6,804 nt of DNA. Source: Methanobacteriaceae archaeon. GTDB lineage: Archaea > Methanobacteriota > Methanobacteria > Methanobacteriales > Methanobacteriaceae. The notes under the pieces were generated by a model. It was not told the DNA's origin, searched no databases, and saw nothing but the letters and a program-made list of their open reading frames with translations. Shown in pieces: positions 6,016 through 6,804 of the stretch (positions are counted from its first letter, which is position 1; each line of letters begins with the position of its first letter). The stretch covers positions 1-6,804 of the forward strand of contig JAUXXK010000313.1 in NCBI GenBank assembly GCA_030681145.1, given 5' to 3'. The translations under genes and the position numbers were made by a program.

Positions 6016-6717
6016 TTATTTAGAACATATGTAAGTCAAAAAGTTATTAGCTTCTATAATTTTTGAGTCAATTGAAAACCCAGATTTTTCCAATAAACCT
6101 TCTATAATCCAATCATAAGTACTGAATTCATCTTTTATATGGGTTATGGTTTCATTAACCATAGATTTGCTGGCAATATCTTCCATATTATTTATAGTGC
6201 CATTAATAGAACTTTCATGGTCCTTGGGATCGAAGTTGAATACCACATCAGATAAATAAAGATTTCCACCAGTTTTTAAAATATCGGCCATCTTAAGGAG
6301 AGCTATTGATTTCCAAAAATCAGGAAGATGGTGCAAAGCAAACTTAGAAACCACTTTATCAACTTTCTCACCTTTGTGATGGTAAGTTAAAAATCCCGCA
6401 CAATGTGTTTCAATATTAGTAATACCTTGTTTTTCAGCTTTAACCCTTAAAACATCCAGCATTTCCGAGGATAGGTCTACACAGATGACCTTTTTACAAT
6501 ACTGGGTTAGTTTTAAAGCAATTCCTCCAGTTCCGCACCCAAAATCAAGTACCACGTCTTCTTTTGTTATTTTTAGTTTATCCACTATATCTTCAGCTTC
6601 TGCTTTAAAATTTCTAAAACTCTGGTGTTCTTTATCATATTCTTCAGCAATTTTAGAATCTAAATAGTCCACTCCTATCTGTTTTTCTGTAAAGTACCAG
6701 GTTGGATTTGTTTTCAT
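6016..6717 (-). CDS. Class I SAM-dependent methyltransferase (YcgJ-like family)
   Basis: The protein has 233 residues. The N-terminus WYFTEKQIGVDYLD (7-20) and the downstream KFALHHLPDFWKSIAL segment are hallmarks of a family of small-molecule methyltransferases found in bacteria and methanogens. Motif I is VVLDFGCGTGGIA (55-67), the acidic ribose-binding residue lies in VICVDLSSEML, and LKTGGNLYLSDVVF is the motif III strand. The C-terminal part (MVNETITHIKDEFSTYDWI, GLLEKSGFSIDSKII) is the usual cap region. It is predicted to be cytoplasmic, and the substrate is unknown. The ATG at 6717 is well supported by AAGGAG (6724-6729, minus) 6 bases upstream. Although the same length as the methyltransferase at 4951-5652, it shares only general SAM-fold motifs with it, so this is not a recent duplication. 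It converges on the HhH gene with a 67-base gap. Confidence 0.9.
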   Translation of the reverse strand: MKTNPTWYFTEKQIGVDYLDSKIAEEYDKEHQSFRNFKAEAEDIVDKLKITKEDVVLDFGCGTGGIALKLTQYCKKVICVDLSSEMLDVLRVKAEKQGITNIETHCAGFLTYHHKGEKVDKVVSKFALHHLPDFWKSIALLKMADILKTGGNLYLSDVVFNFDPKDHESSINGTINNMEDIASKSMVNETITHIKDEFSTYDWIIEGLLEKSGFSIDSKIIEANNFLTYICSK

Positions 6718-6723
6718 TTTATT

Positions 6724-6729
6724 CTCCTT
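6724..6729 (-). promoter_or_regulatory. Ribosome binding site of the minus-strand methyltransferase
   Basis: AAGGAG on the minus strand, 6 bases before the ATG at 6717, fixes the start. Confidence 0.7.
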
Positions 6730-6760
6730 AATTGTCTTTTAGTAATAATCAAACCATGCA

Positions 6761-6781
6761 TTGATTAACAATTTTAATCAA
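6761..6781. repeat. Perfect inverted repeat upstream of the minus-strand methyltransferase
   Basis: TTGATTAA - 5 bases - TTAATCAA forms a perfect 8-base-arm inverted repeat 44-64 bases before the methyltransferase start codon, in the region where its promoter must lie. A dyad of this shape at this place could be a repressor operator. In DNA this AT-rich, arms of this length occur by chance every few kilobases, so position rather than symmetry is the main argument. Confidence 0.4.
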
Positions 6782-6804
6782 GATTTATTTCAGATATTAC
6801 GATG

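Noticed and set aside
6485..6667. Plus-strand open frame opposite the second methyltransferase
   Set aside because: It is antisense to a gene with clear motifs and a strong ribosome site, and has a low-complexity Ser-rich translation.

Overview
The window looks like chromosomal DNA of a methanogenic archaeon, most likely a Methanobacteriales member such as Methanobacterium. This is inferred from several signs together. The DNA is strongly AT-rich. Start codons include TTG and GTG behind strong GGAGG or AAGGAG ribosome binding sites. TATA-like boxes sit about 25-33 bases upstream of transcripts. The two tRNA-Ser genes have archaeal-type D and T arms and no encoded CCA. The protein set also fits: an aldo/keto reductase with a ferredoxin-like tail, a Cdd1-type helix-hairpin-helix protein and small stand-alone GyrI-like proteins. 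No marker gene such as mcr is present, so the genus is a guess.

Layout. Positions 1-800 (minus strand) carry two related GyrI-like ligand-binding proteins; the first is cut by the window edge. Diverging from them at 928-1520 (plus) is a TetR-family regulator broken by four apparent single-base losses and one in-frame TAA. It is followed by an intact aldo/keto reductase with two C-terminal 4Fe-4S motifs (1587-2828). Two class II tRNA-Ser genes, CGA and GGA, lie on the minus strand at 2940-3025 and 3229-3313. Next come an NCS2-type nucleobase permease (3609-4886), a class I SAM-dependent methyltransferase (4951-5652) and a Cdd1-like HhH protein (5715-5948), all plus strand. A second, unrelated-looking SAM methyltransferase converges on them (6016-6717, minus).

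How the genes fit together. The best-supported functional group is the left end. GyrI-like effector-binding proteins, a TetR repressor and a redox enzyme form a typical small stress or xenobiotic-response neighbourhood, but its regulator is now dead in this copy. The permease, methyltransferase and HhH genes share a strand, but gaps of about 62-64 bases and a candidate promoter before the methyltransferase mean a single operon is not proven. I see no mobile element, CRISPR array, phage gene or clearly new multi-gene system. The most notable items are the decayed TetR gene, an odd Rossmann-like start fused to the first methyltransferase, and a permease lacking signature residues of classical NCS2 transporters.
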